DNA of 64,000 nt from the NCBI GenBank assembly GCA_944470555.2, contig OX104127.1:93582708-93646707 (forward strand), read 5' to 3'. Source of the DNA: Heterobilharzia americana. Taxonomy: Eukaryota > Platyhelminthes > Trematoda > Strigeidida > Schistosomatidae. The notes under the pieces were generated by a model. It worked only from the letters and a program-made list of their open reading frames with translations. It searched no databases and was not told the DNA's origin. Position 1 is the stretch's first letter. Each line of letters starts with the position of its first letter. Both the position numbers and the translations under genes were made by a program. Of this stretch, positions 1 to 12,849 are shown in pieces.

Positions 1-1740
1 GACCATTCACATCAGTTTCAACTGCTTAAAAATTTTATTCGAATTCTGTAATTTTACTGGTAACTATTTAACACACAAGACTTGTTAACCAAAAAGTTGT
101 CTGTTTTTTCTATTGTATGCGTTTGTGAATGTAGTAACCCAAAAGCGTCTCTTCGTTGATTGCTTTTTTTCCTTCGTTTTCTGCACACTAGTTTCTGTTT
201 GCATTAATTCATTTTATTTCTGCTTATTGCATTGTTCTACAGTTTATTTTTATTTCAGACCATCTGTTCAAACCATCTTAATTACATCTAAAGTTCCCAT
301 TAAACACCTAACTTCAAGCATCTGTAAAATATTAGAATGCTTACAGAATAATCGACTAACTTGAAAGAGAACTTACATTACAAAAGAAGTTCAACCAGTC
401 GCATTCGATTTTCCATCAGGTTCTCGTAGCATAAATATAGCTTGAATTGAAAAGGAATGAATTACAATTTATGGTAATGACATACATTAGGAGCCAAAAA
501 GAAGCTTATCTCTTCCTCTCGAATCAACTACCTAGACTCCTTTTTATGAAAGTTTTGTTTTTCTGTATCATGGTTACTCACTGCTTATTGGCGATAGTCA
601 CTTTCTGTTTAGGAAGTGAGGGCCTTCATAAATTTTCACCAGGTAACTGTACCTAACACATGGGCTTTTTGTTCAGTTTTTAATATGTAGTAAATTCACT
701 TCTATTAATCAAAGGACATGAAAATAAGATCTGATATCTGAGAAATCAATTCTCACATAACCAGTAACTGTTACGTTATAATTAAACCCTGTATAGATGA
801 GTTGGAGAAAGTCAATCAAGCTACAAAGGACCACATTAGTATAGAAATAGCAATATTGTTTGCAGCGAGGAAGAATGAGAATCTGTATGTTCAATTAACT
901 TTACATCAAGTGTATAATTTCTCTACATAAAATAAATCGTGAGGCGTTACTACCTAGTCAAAACACAGAGAATATACTCAAAGTTTGCAACAAAAACAGT
1001 GAAATCAGTGTCACCTTAACAATTTCAGTAATCTTGCAAACGAAAATGGAATATCAATCTCTAAACTGAAGGACATAATAACGTGAAGCACAATTCATAA
1101 CGTTCAGAAATAGTTTTTATTTCAAGTTCAGTATCGTATAACAGTGTACTCATACTGATAGTCAATGCACGGTGCGACTGATTTGAAAACAGTAATTAAA
1201 ATGGAGTAATTAGATGTTCAGGAAGGTATCCGGGCAATGAAGTGAAAAGAGTCCTAAATGAATTTACAGGAAATAACTCTTGTTACCATTTTGATGAGAA
1301 GAATTAGAAGCTGAAATGAGTCAGCTTTTGAAGATTCAGTTACTAATTAAACTTTAGATCATACGGAATAATTCAAAAAAAGCTTTTAATGCTGTTCGTC
1401 CATCTGAGTATACTGATTTGCCTTCTATCGACGGAAATGGTCAATTCTTTATTCAGTAGTCTGTCAACGAAACAACAGCTCATGTTCGTCATTTGGAAAA
1501 GCTTTGTAGCAACGGTCATTCTAGTTGCATGTAGGACCCATACCTACATTTACGCGGCAAATTTTTCTGATACTCAGAGTGAAAGTTAATCATTCACATT
1601 CAATAAGTGAATCTTAACCTTTTTATTTTGAGTTGCACAAAAAAGAATTTTGGTACACATTCTGCTGTTGAAGTCAACTCCATCGGTTCAAAAGTAGATA
1701 ACGTTGATCACTTGGGCATATTTTAAAGCTTGAATATGCG
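1..1740. other. AT-rich non-coding stretch, nothing recognised
   Basis: No open frame longer than about 85 codons and none with recognisable motifs on either strand. No repeat family that recurs elsewhere in the window was seen here. It could be intergenic or part of a long intron; the sequence does not decide. Confidence 0.5.
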
Positions 1741-1852
1741 TTAATTGGATGCAAGCAGTGTTCAGGAAGCTTTGCTTCACCTAGGTTTTAAATGTTTTTT
1801 TGGCCCTTATTTTGCATGACATTTCTACAAATTGCACTGAACTGATGTCTTG

Positions 1853-1925
1853 CCTGGGATTCGAACCCACACCACTTCGTGTAGCATTCAGAGACGTCAC
1901 CATGAGCTACTTGAGCCGGAACAGA
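1853..1925 (-). repeat. tRNA-like SINE head (minus strand)
   Basis: Read on the minus strand, this has an A-box-like TAGCTCATGGTG (1898-1909) and, about 30 bases on, a perfect B-box GGTTCGAATCC (1858-1868). The anticodon arm does not fold into a standard stem and no clean acceptor stem is visible, so this is a tRNA-derived SINE promoter rather than a working tRNA. A plus-strand tRNA-like copy lies at 2235-2310, so the two point away from each other. Confidence 0.55.
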
Positions 1926-2234
1926 CCATCGCTGGAGGGTAACCAACTTCATGGTGTCCAGTTCTGAGTGCTGATTGAATTCTACTGATCATTTGCAATG
2001 TGGCTACCAGGCTAGGAGACTCCTTATAGCAATTCACTAAGAGAGATGTAAGTCGGTTCCGGGAAGCTCTGCTTGATACAGTTTTTATGCTTTTTGACAC
2101 TAGCTAGAAACGCTTTGTTGCCACACTCCAAAAATGACCAGCAGAGTTCAGTTGGCTCTCAGAACTAGATAGTGTGATGTTTTTTTCCCGCAATGGCCAA
2201 CCAGTCTACTTCATGCAGTCCAACAAAAGCTCCG

Positions 2235-2310
2235 CCAGGGCCCGAATAACTCGGTGATGACGTCTCCGACTGTCGCACTCGGTGGTTTGCGTTCGAATTT
2301 CAAGAAAGAA
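2235..2310 (+). repeat. tRNA-like SINE head (plus strand)
   Basis: A-box-like TAACTCGGTGAT at 2247-2258 and a B-box-like GCGTTCGAATTTC at about 2289-2301, spaced as in tRNA genes. The cloverleaf is degenerate. It is most likely the RNA polymerase III promoter end of a decayed SINE, in opposite orientation to the copy at 1853-1925. Confidence 0.4.
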
Positions 2311-2699
2311 ATCAGTTCCGTCGACGTTGCAGGTAATTGCCACTGCTGAGTGAGGATCACAGGACCTAGGTAAGGCGGGGTTTCTGCCAACTGCCTCCAT
2401 CCAACAAACACTTATTTCAGTGCATCAAGATGGTGGGTCTCAATTCTTGATGGTCACGTTCCAAAATGATCGACGGAATCCGATCAGCACTCGTACTAAG
2501 CGACATAAAATTAGTTGCCCTCCACTGACCAGTCGGCGAACTTGGACGTTTATCAAACTCAACCCACTGTTAAAACGAGGTGTATCCGGAGTATTTTTTA
2601 TTGCTTGATATTTTCTTCACTTTTCCCGTGCAATTATGTAACTAGTATATGCTGTCTACGCTTAGTTGTGTTGAACGCATTTTCTTTCCCTTTCTAAAG

Positions 2700-5420
2700 C
2701 TTTTAAACTACAGTTTCAACACTTGTAATCCAGTTAAATAGGGAACTTTCATCTTGTAGTAGACGATAAAATTTATTACTCAGGATATGAAAAATAAAGT
2801 TAGTACTGACCAAGTCATCTGGCCCGATAGTGAAATATCCAAGGTCAAAATTCAAAGATCAGGTAACTCAAAACAATTATCAGTTATCATTTTCTTTATT
2901 TTCCTCTTTTTTCTTTTGCGTAACAGTAGATTGCCCAATCGATTTCTTAGATGGCGTCATTGTTTTTCCCTTTAACATAATTGATGATACAAGGACAGAT
3001 TAATTTTTTTGTAATGACCATGAATTCAAATCTATAGATGTGAAAAATAATTCTATTCAAAGAAAAAGATTTCTTTTACTAAACGACTTTTTTACATATA
3101 ATCTATGAATGAAAATTAATGTAGCATTCGACATTGAATTAATTTTAGTGTACCTATATAAATAAGGATTAAGATGTATGGTTTTTTCATCAGTCAAAAT
3201 AAAATCATAGTGATAATTTATTATTCAGTAGCGGATTTAGTGTTAAAATCGACAGCTTTCTACACGGTGATTTATGCGTATAATCGGATCAAATCATATG
3301 CCACAATAAAAATAATTGAAAAATGTTACTAAAAACCTACTATCTTTGCATGAATGCACATAAAGTAAGCCTTAAAGGTTAGCATAAAAGGATCTTACTA
3401 GCAAATTGCAATAAATGAACTACATAAATTAAACATGTTTAGAACTTGATAGAAATTTAATGACATCGACTTTTTTATCATAAACTATCAAAGTGAAAGA
3501 TGATGCTGATGAATGGAAAAAATGTTGTTTTTCAGGGTAATAAAAGCCAAGAATATAGTTCAAGCAATCAGCTTATTCTAAAAGTAAAATATTAAGACTC
3601 TTATACAACTGGATCTTTCATGCATCCTAGCAATTTCTTCATCTCGCTAGCTAGTAGAAATGTCCAATTAGAAAATATATTGAAGTTTTTAAGCAACAAC
3701 TTTATACGAAACATATTAGCGATGTTCACTACATTTAGATAGAAGCTATTGTCAGGATTTTTCTTGACTTATTTCTATTCCAGATACTGGAGAATGAATA
3801 CGACTTATACTTTGAAGTCACACTTAAATAAAACAGAATTCTCAAAGGAACTTTCGGAAACCCATATACCTCTAAAATTTTCGACTTGCAATGTAGTATA
3901 GTTCTGCGTCTCAAACGCTTTTATCGCTCAGTCTTGAAAGTATTACTTCACTTTTAAGATAACGATTTAGATTCTTGAATGATACGATCGTAATAACGTT
4001 TATGCTGCGTAGAGATATTTGGAGTTTATGATATAACGAGATCCCTGTCCCCAATGACTGATTCAGCTTACCGTCAAATTCTTGTCATCGAAAAACAGAA
4101 AGAGTATTTCTAGTGAACATCTGTTCCATTCACTGTATTATATAAATGTTCATTGTAACTTGCACTAACAATAATATAAATAATTTCGCTGGTTTTTGAT
4201 TCTTGTTTGCTCAGTAGGGTTCTGGAGTTTCTGCTGACTCCAACGCAACTGTCTGTTATACTTTGGTGTCAATGCAACGGAATTTATCAACCTTGATTAG
4301 TTGCCTACTGTCTTCGAAAGTCACAGATTACCAGGAATGTTTCAATGAATGGTGTTTATCAAAGAATGTGTGCAATGCCTTATTATCTGCTCAGTTAATT
4401 ATTACAATTTATTGAAAAGAAAACAGTTTGATAAAGAATACTAGATTGCTTGAGGAGCTCATTAATCTTTCGTATGAAAAACTTTGAAGTCCTCTAATGA
4501 ATAATTTTCAGCAGACATGTTTAGAAACAATGTGAGAGCTCAGTATGGTGTGCCTGTGCACCTGGTCAAAATACTTCAGGCTTTGTTCTTTGGCTTCAAA
4601 CACAAATGCAAAATTGTAACTTTGGTGATTAGGTAGTCATGCATTTGCGCTATCGTATGACAGCCGGTAATGATATTCCGAAGCTGGAGAAGGGGTTGGT
4701 TTAGATACCTACCTGTACATCCCAAAACCTCAAAAATATGCGCGTCACCTACGAAGATGTCAGCAACGATTATCTGACCGAGTCTTCATCATAGTCTGAC
4801 GTAATATACTCTGGAGTTTGTAATACAGTTTTCGATCATTAAGAAGTTATCTACATTTCATAGATCACGTAAATGGAATAGCAAATACACTTAGCCATAC
4901 AGCTAGAGAAGAAGTGGTATTAAACCGTAAAATTCAAGTGGAAAGTCAGACACATTTGCCAAGTACATAGGTTCAACTATATAAATGCTGTAATTCTCCT
5001 TGCCTTTTCTGAACTGTCAACTAAAATGGAACCGTTATCTCTTTTAACAGTCCAGTATCGCCAGTCGCATTTAGTGAAAACTTTCAATAATAAGTCAGGC
5101 ATGTTTCATCTACTTATTTTGATACTATAAGCGTAGAGTCCATAGTATAAAAGTAGAACTTGCTTTCATTGTGTGATGATCTACAGTTTAAGCTCACTAC
5201 CAGTTCGACTGCAGGCACAAGAGACCGTAGGTTACCCATTGTTGGTACAGCTGACATTCTTTTGGTGACTACGTATATTTCCTTTTCCTTGTCACTGAAT
5301 TAAGTCAACCCGCACTGAAACTAAAGGCTCTTAGAACATAAACGTTCAGCCCATGTGTCTGCAAATAAAAGGAAATCCTGTTTTTCGGAAGAGCAGACTC
5401 ATTTCAAATGGCTTAGGGAA
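2700..5420. other. AT-rich non-coding stretch, nothing recognised
   Basis: Only short scattered open frames, no protein motifs and no repeat family seen elsewhere in the window. Could be intron or intergenic. Confidence 0.45.
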
Positions 5421-5464
5421 AACAGTTGGCAAAAGTTTTAATAAGCTGGTTGAAAGGAGCATAC

Positions 5465-5830
5465 TTACGTAAGTTGACAGTTCGAAATGGGCTACTCCTA
5501 TTGTGACACCAGTTGAGAGACACAAAGAAAGTCTGTTTACAGTAATCTAACACTTAATAATCGGTTACTACAGCAAAACTGTACAACAGAGGAAAATAAG
5601 GATATCTTGTACCAACCATGTGGTTCAAAATGCTTCTGCAAAATAGATCTAAATGATGCATATTTACAAGTTCCTCTTGATCATGCTTTTCGTGAAGTGA
5701 TCACTAATGAGACCCCATTTAGGACCTATAGGCATAAATCCTTGTCATTTGGATTAACTGCACCACGTGGAGTATTTGATGAGATTATGAATCAGATGAT
5801 AGCCTAATTAGCTGAGTTGAATGATATTAT
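5465..5830 (+). pseudogene. Ty3/Gypsy retrotransposon reverse-transcriptase fragment
   Basis: The frame at 5607-5807 encodes the start of a Gypsy-type RT domain: KIDLNDAYLQVPLD (family form KIDLSDAYLQIPLD), then a TPFRTYRHKSLSFGLT stretch matching the family TPFGLYRYKRLPFG, then a FDEIMNQMIA helix. Just upstream, from about 5480, a WATPIVTPV motif is readable in another frame, so at least one frameshift separates the two halves. The frame ends in a stop before the expected YLDD catalytic box, which is not seen. No LTRs, integrase or protease were found nearby. This is a short dead fragment of an LTR retrotransposon; schistosome Gypsy families such as Boudicca or Saci are possible sources but cannot be told apart here. 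Confidence 0.8.
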
Positions 5831-8480
5831 ACATTCAGAAAGTTAAATATTCCCATTTGGACATATAGAAAAAAGGCTGATTCGGTAAAGAAATATATTC
5901 CTTTTAAATAGGTTTCCATCTTTCGCTGGTTTATAATTCACCTAAAATGCTACTCAGGTGGTGGAGTGGAGTCAGGTCCATCGTCAAATGTCTGAGCACC
6001 ACCCATCATGGTTGAGAAAGAGATTAATAAGGACAATAAACAGCTCTATACTTGTGAACTAAGTTGACATTAAATATCAGGTAGATACTAGAAAATGATT
6101 TAAAATTATTCATAGCATACCAGTTAATTTACCACATGGATTGTGCATTCACTTACTTCATATAACAGAGGCAATTGCAATTCACCTGAACAAACCTGAT
6201 GTTTGTATTCAAAAGAAGTTTGTTCGACCGCTTTAATCACCATGGCCGTCAACATGAAGTAGCTTTTATTATTAATTTGTACACTTCCTCCCCTTCTTGT
6301 TTCTAGCAGTATTCATTTACTTTCTTATTCTTAAGTAATTATTTATTGTCTATCACTGACCACTCATCAAAAAGCCCTCCAGTTACTTTATTAGATACCG
6401 TGCAATTTACTTAAGAATAACCTGTTTCAAATTATCGTAATTACTATGTTCACCCACTCTATTGATTAATTGCATCTTAATTTCTCAGATATATCATCTT
6501 CATGATTTAAAACCTGTATGGTATTTTGATTGAATTTTGAACCGATACATTAGTGTGGAGTCAAAGACTAAGACCTAATTGAAAAGACTTATATTTCTTT
6601 TCTCATTCAGTCTTTTTTGTAATATATATTCCTTTGAAATGTTGTCAGATTTTCAGTCTCACGTTGCCGTAGCTTATCTAAGCCACGTATGTTAAACATA
6701 TAGGAAAGAAGTTAACATCATTGGTAGATATCAACAATAAAAAATCCTGATGCATTGGAAAGCTAGTTCGTCCCACCTTGGTACTTCTCAGTGTTACCCT
6801 ACAACTTCATGCGGTATCAAGCTAACGACTGTCTTATATAACACTAAGTACACTACCGCTCAGTCAATGGGCTGAAATCCAATGGTGTACTGTTTCCTGC
6901 CTCTGTCGACTGATTCATTCTATGACCATTATTCAGTTTCCAATCAATACATCCATTCAAAGTACCATTTGACCAAATTATTTATTGAATAATTTGTGGA
7001 CTGAAAAATAAATCAGTTGACGTCACACCTAAACTGATTATCGACAAAACATCATATCATCTGAAATATTTTTCATGTATCCATATCATGATAGATGTCT
7101 GCGGAAAATTAATAAGTACGGATTGTATAAGAACATTCTGCACGTTTAATTTAGTGTATTATGAACAATAAAAGCTGCAGGATTATAAAATCTAGGCTAC
7201 AGAACGTAAAGACGATCTGTAGTCATTTGTTGTTGACTTGGATTTTCAGTGTTTAGAATGAGAATAGTTAAAAAACATTAATTTTTTTCCCCAGTACACA
7301 TAGTAACCGTCATATTAGTATTTCTGGAGACAATAGCTACAGCTTTCAGTAGGTGACTACAGATCCTAAAGTGGTGTCATCATATATGGTGTGGATAAAT
7401 TAGAAGTGATAAAGAACAGTATATCGGCTATAGAGAAACACTGATAACTCACTTATTTCCTGTATTTCTGAGGGTGAAGTTTAGAAAAACAATAAGAACT
7501 TCACAGTTGTATAATCCATTTTATAAAAGCAACACCATAAAATTTGGATTCATGATAGTCAAACGCAATAAAAGAAAAGAAAACGCTTACTGTTTTTACG
7601 TACTATAAGCCGTGAGGGGATTATTATAGTTCCTTCCTAACTATTTCACTTCAGCGGCAAGCTTTCTTTATTTCTCCCTTAAACGTATCGCTTTTTCTGA
7701 TCAGGAAACTATATATATATATATCTTTTAAACCAAACTGAGGATTTTCGGAAGTAAACTGACTATCAGTATTTATTTAGGTTACTATAGCGACGAAAAT
7801 AGCTACAGCTTTTAGATACAGTGTGATAACATCAGGCTACAGCTTTTGTGAAATGCAAGCTTAATGAACTTATGCTGTATACTTGTAAAATAAATATATC
7901 TGTTCATGAGCCTAATCAATTTATTCAGCTAATATGCGACAGGGAAAGAGCGAAATTTGCTTAGATCTTTTGACAAGTTTCTAATTGCGGACTTCTTGTA
8001 AAATTCTTGTCTTCAGTCGTTTGTTTTGCTCACCTACCGAATAGAACTGATTCATTGAATAAATCTATATTAAGTAACAATGCTTATTGATATATTTGAG
8101 GTTCTTACTAATCCTTTTAGCTAGGATGATTGCTTATACAGTTAAAGTAGAATCTTTTAGCAACAAAATTCCGGCTGTACATCCATCGTTATCTTTCAGC
8201 ACTTAGTTAAATTATGGGATTTCAGCCTATTCAAGTCATTTAATTCAACAAATCGTAGTTATGATACGCAAAAACAGTAATTCTTTATAGACCCGTAGTT
8301 ATCTGGCTCTTGAACACTATGCCAGAGACCAATCCTATACCATGGTGTCTAAGTTTGTGAAGATATAACTATTTTAACATGCGTTTTGCTTGAATTTTAG
8401 GCTGATCTTGAAATAACCAAGCACCATACCACTCGGACTAAGACAGTTAGTAGATTATAAATGTGTGAACAGTCACACTA
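5831..8480. other. AT-rich non-coding stretch, nothing recognised
   Basis: No supported coding sequence. A short (AT)n run lies near 7,710-7,722. About 5,950-6,010 resembles SINE-type sequence only weakly. Confidence 0.45.
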
Positions 8481-8707
8481 TATCACTAATTGACAGAGGT
8501 GTGGAGTTGTGGATCATTGTACTCTAACTCAGTGACTGAGTGGTCTTGAGTTTGACTCCTGGTAAAGTCGAGGATGCTCACTCATGAAGTGTCTCATACT
8601 TGGACGAAAAGCCTATGCAGTGCTTCCGGGTTTTAAATGTTCAACTTGCTAACGTCATTCCATGATAAATAGTACCTTGGAGTGAGATCCGCAAAACTCT
8701 TCGAACC
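8481..8707 (+). repeat. tRNA-derived SINE-like element ending in a TA microsatellite
   Basis: An A-box-like CTAACTCAGTGACTGAGTGG at about 8524-8543 and a B-box-like TTGAGTTTGACTCC at about 8546-8559 lie at close, SINE-like spacing. The body then runs into a (TA)n tract at 8708-8747. A pol III promoter head followed by a body and a simple-repeat tail is the usual layout of a tRNA-derived SINE. It belongs to a different family from the hammerhead SINEs in this window. Confidence 0.5.

Positions 8708-8747
<40 letters not shown>
8708..8747. repeat. (TA)n microsatellite
   Basis: Roughly 20 uninterrupted TA dinucleotides directly after the SINE-like element, probably its expanded 3' tail. Confidence 0.95.
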
Positions 8748-8750
<3 letters not shown>

Positions 8751-8759
8751 TGCATAGAT

Positions 8760-10450
8760 AGAGAAGGACAAAATATTTGTCCAAATAGATCGATATAATC
8801 AGCGAAGAACTGTAAAGCAAGGGTAAAATGGTGTGTATTTTTATGATTTTATCTCAAAAGATTTGTCATGCAAACATTTTTGCAGGTGAACCAATATTGT
8901 AATGTATGCAACATTTCAAGCTGCAAAGCTAGTTTCTATACTAAAAAACATGTGATACAGAAGTTGGGATAATACATATTGCTGTTTGCCAGACACTGAA
9001 TGCTTCATTAGATCTGACATCCATGTTTCATACCATCTGTTTTGTGTGAACGAAGGCTGATACATTCTTATGTGCAACTCTCAAAAGATTTACTGCAAAT
9101 TCAAATATGATTGACATTCAAATACATATAGTCTCAACCTGGAAGAGAGATTTCCTCTTCAATCGCTTTAGGGATCACATACGAATACTGGTTATCCCCT
9201 CTGACACAAATTGCCAAAGTAAACCTTATAATAACAGTGGAAAATACCTGTTTCTTTCAGTTTATAAGTCAGTATATGAGGGAAGATAACATTTCAGAAA
9301 TCCCTTACATAGTTGTTGAGGATTTTCTTAAGATGAATGTAGAAATGAAAGGCTTGATTTCCTGAAGTGCTTTAGGTAATCACTAGTCAAATTTCTTTAT
9401 TTTATTTTGTGCTAATGCTTACTGTATTATGGTACATCAGTGAATATTCAAACAAATCTACCTGCTGGTGTACAACTGAATGAGTTGATTGTCATATAAG
9501 AACTCCAAAGAATCGTATCTAGCCTTTTTAATACACATAATGAAGCGATTATACTATAACTGATTAAATCACCGCTACACTCTATCAAAGGCAAATTTCC
9601 TATGCAAAAAACTGACAAATAATAGTGTAAAGCTTTAGGGCTATGTTCAAAAGTGGCACATGGAAATCATTTTACGCTTGCCCTTAAAAAGAAATCCGCA
9701 CAGCTACTTACTCAGAAAGTTCTATATTCTGGTAATAACAGTCAATTTTTCGAGGGTTACAGTGAATGCACATAGTTAGAACCAATTTGTTCATCATATT
9801 CCTAAGCACTAATGACCAAGTTTTTTCTATCGATCAACAGGATTTATCTTCAAAGTCTTCCAGTTTAACTAATCACAATTCAGACATTATTTTTACGTCG
9901 TGATGCTTTGAACTTTTACCTTCAAAATCTAGTTAAGCTTTGAAAGTTGTAATTATGAAAGGAACCAGATTTACGTCGATGGGGTTTTTACCAATCGTAA
10001 ATGGAAGTTGAAACAAGGCGATTTACTAGGTGATATTGAATTATTTTGAAGTATATTAAATAAATAAACCCAAATGGAGCTCATAACATCGTATGAACAA
10101 CTTTTAACCATCTGCTCTCATCTCTATTAGAACAGAAAAACAGTGATGTACAATTTTATCACAGAAAAAACTATTTGTCCATTAGTTACATTTCCTTTAA
10201 GAATAAAACTGTCGGTAAGTGGACAAAGATCAAGCGATCAGTATATCATTTCAATTTGATCGTGATAACTAATACTTTTTCACACTGTATCTGCTTTCTT
10301 AATAATGTTACTTGATTGATAAAGTAAACCGGTTTTATGAGTTCAGTTTTAGGTCATCAATTAAAATTATTGTGATTTCAAGACCACTGTTACTTTATTT
10401 TTATCCATATACCGTGAATGTATTGTGATCTCATTCCCATGAAATCATTT
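8760..10450. other. AT-rich non-coding stretch, nothing recognised
   Basis: No supported gene or repeat. Open frames here are short and without motifs. Confidence 0.45.
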
Positions 10451-10460
10451 ATGGAATTGT

Positions 10461-10510
10461 GTATAGTAATGATGGGCAATGGCTAGCAGTGGGATCCAGG
10501 ATGCGCATTG
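10461..10510 (-). repeat. 5'-truncated hammerhead-SINE fragment with target-site duplication
   Basis: On the minus strand this 50-bp piece is the last part of the Sm-alpha-like SINE: helix III (ATGCGCAT), the cleavage-site context ATC/CTGGAT, then CACTGCTAGCC. It is flanked by a perfect 10-bp direct repeat, ATGGAATTGT, at 10451-10460 and 10511-10520. The repeat abuts the fragment on both sides, as a retrotransposition target-site duplication would. The fragment starts a few bases before the hammerhead cleavage site, so the ribozyme core itself is missing. Confidence 0.7.
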
Positions 10511-10520
10511 ATGGAATTGT

Positions 10521-11725
10521 TAAAAATGTTAAAAAGGATCTTGTAAGCTGTTTTAACCGGTAACATTTCATTTGCATAACAGGGTAATCTTGGTCGGTTT
10601 AAAGCTGACTAGCTTAATTATAAGAAGAAGTGGACTATTTATGAATTCCAAAGGTATTGTTCCTCCAGTAAAGTATAAGAACTGGAAAAAGTTAAGAAGT
10701 TCACACTAGTGATTTCCATCACAAAAAATGGGACTATCCTACCTACTAGGTACGAAAGTTGATATACTGAATCCCGGAAGTTTAATCAGAAATTATACTG
10801 CATATGATCCTATAACCGTGTCCATGATAAGAGCAGAGCACATTACGTTTCACAACACCTCACTTAATGCATACTTAGAAATTACCAAATAAGTAACTGC
10901 ATTTAGCGAAGCATATAAAATGGCAATATGATACATAATTATTGATTGAACATACTTGCAATCTAAACTATTTCATCAGGTTATACAATAGCGAACCGGG
11001 AGACAATGTTTATTCCCGCTTTCTGTTAAACGGTTTTCACTAAAATTTATCAGTTTCCTGGGTTAATGGATAAGAGCACTTTAGTTAATGTACAGCTCAT
11101 AGGTCAAAAGGAATAAATTAACGACGACTCAGATTTTTATGTCACCTCCAGTCATCTTCCAAAATGAATACATTATTGCCTGCTAAATATGAGGAAAGAA
11201 GTATTTATTTTCAAGAGAATCATTCAATAAAGAAATCTGGGATAAAACTAAGCCTTAGTTATGACTAATCACTTTCAATTGTGCACTGACCAACCAGAAT
11301 CAAGAATAGGAAAGACAAAATATATATTGAGGGAAATGGTACTCCTTTACGATTAATAAGTTTGTTCCATATAAGAAATAATGATATGCAGATTTTTAGT
11401 AGATTTATCATCTTTGAAAGCATACTCCCGTCTGTTTTGCTACTAATCCATATTAGACTATTATTTCCCTTCGTGATCCCATTGAAGGTCTTAAGAACTT
11501 CCTAAGACGACTTCACATATTTTCGGAAATGTTTGTAAGCGCACTAACTGTCTGATCAACAATTTACTTTTTGTAAATAATAGATTGATGGAGTAACTGA
11601 CTTCTGATAGACATATATACAACTTCTAAGCATCTGTGCATATTGTGGTACCCAGTGTCATACATTTTTCTGTAACTGATAGAAGAGATTTTTCTCATCT
11701 GTCCATGATCTTCGTGTTACTGCTT
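10521..11725. other. AT-rich non-coding stretch, nothing recognised
   Basis: No supported gene or repeat family found on either strand. Confidence 0.45.
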
Positions 11726-11805
11726 GTATTACACCATCGTTGATTGGGCCGAATTGATCGATCTCTATCGGTATATGGGCTCCTATGCGGATGCCTTGAT
11801 ATACC
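11726..11805 (-). repeat. Hammerhead-SINE 5' segment (minus strand)
   Basis: Read on the minus strand, this matches the segment that precedes the tRNA-like head in other copies: GGCATCCGCATAGGAGCCC, then CATAT and GATCGATCAATTCGG. The same block occurs at about 12757-12845, 30130-30210, 56110-56170 and 63240-63300. A 73-codon frame on the plus strand across this block is a by-product of the repeat. Confidence 0.6.
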
Positions 11806-12377
11806 TGTGTTCTATCTATCTTTGCTATATCCATTATCTATTGAAAATGTCCTTACTCGTACTTTGGCCGCATGAACTAAGAATCTGCGGTTTGCCAAGA
11901 CATATATATGTAAACTACCCAGTCCTGTTTAATTCGTCTTCCTAGATTATATTTACATTTCCAGAAGGAAATTCATCTATTTCAAACCCATCACCTACTC
12001 TACCAAAATTTCACATCTAACCTGCAACGTAATCGTGGTCTTAATTTATCAGCATTTAGTGTAAAGAACACGGTAAATAGTCGTAGCGAATGACTCTAAA
12101 TAAAGTATCTATAACGTAATTGGTTGTTCTCAAGGTTTCTGGTCGCTAAAGTTTAGTTCTACCAAACCTGGCACAGCTGACTATTTCATTTGCCCTGAAT
12201 AGCAACGGTACACCCTTAAAATCAAAATAAAGAGATGGAATCATGTGCATAAAGTTTTATACAAGAAAGTTAAAGATGCATGTTATAGCATTTTAGAGTA
12301 GTAAAAAGAATCCGCCTGTTAATAATAATCATGTTTCTGATACGGCTTGCATTATAAAATTCTAGATAAACATGTGC

Positions 12378-12600
12378 ATATTAATGATGGATGGCTAGCA
12401 GAGGAATCTAGAACGCGCATTTCATGTTATTTGGGAATCGTCGCTGGACATACCAGCCTCCCCGTGAGTGATGCTGTTGTCACTAAAACTTGAACTCTGA
12501 ACTGATCGCTCCAAACGCCAGCTCGTTATTCGCTAGACCACCGTGTTCCGAAAGCTACTTTTTGTGCAGCGGGTGTAGTTTTAATGTTTTTGCCCATATT
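12378..12600 (-). repeat. Sm-alpha-like SINE copy, minus strand
   Basis: On the minus strand a degenerate tRNA-like region (about 12480-12570) is followed by a hammerhead-like block (12393-12455) and the family end CTGCTAGCCA. The layout of pol III promoter then self-cleaving ribozyme then short tail is that of the schistosome Sm-alpha SINE-like family, known to carry hammerhead ribozymes. Its 5' end runs directly into a plus-strand copy at about 12605, giving an inverted head-to-head pair. Confidence 0.65.
12393..12455 (-). ncRNA. Decayed hammerhead ribozyme in SINE
   Basis: On the minus strand the order is GTCCAGC-GACGA (CTGANGA core with the U lost), CCCAAATA loop of helix II, GAAA, helix III ATGCGCGT, then TTCTAGATTCC. 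Cleavage triplet GUC is replaced by GUU. The loss of the core U predicts an inactive ribozyme. Confidence 0.6.
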
Positions 12601-12604
12601 ATCC

Positions 12605-12845
12605 CTCGGTCCTGCTTTCGAGTCCTAGTAAGAATAACACTGCCCACTGAAATGCAGGTATATCCAGCTGACAAATGCCAAGCAGGACGAAACGTGCATC
12701 CTGGATTCCACTACTAGTCGCTACCCATCATTAATATATATTCAAACACAGACAATATCGAGGCATCCCCACAGGAGCCCATATGCCAAAAGAGACAGAT
12801 TAATTTGGTCCACTCAACGACGAGATAATACAAGCAACAACATTA
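12605..12845 (+). repeat. Sm-alpha-like SINE copy, plus strand, 5'-truncated and followed by a second monomer start
   Basis: Starts at a B-box-like GCTTTCGAGTCCTAG (about 12613-12628), so the A-box half is missing. It then has the spacer, hammerhead (12655-12720), the end CTACTAGTCGC, and after a short AT-rich link the family's 5' segment again (GAGGCATCCCC, GAGCCCATATGCC). This tandem order shows the element exists as repeated monomers. It lies head-to-head with the minus copy at 12378-12600. Confidence 0.65.
12655..12720 (+). ncRNA. Hammerhead ribozyme in SINE, core mutated
   Basis: Helix I can form between TATCCAG (12661-12667) and CTGGATT (12701-12707). The core CTGACAA (12668-12674) differs from CUGANGA at G8, the presumed general acid. 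GAAA (12689-12692), short helix III (ACGTGCAT) and cleavage triplet AUC (12698-12700) are present. The G8 change predicts little or no cleavage. Confidence 0.7.
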
Positions 12846-12849
12846 AATA

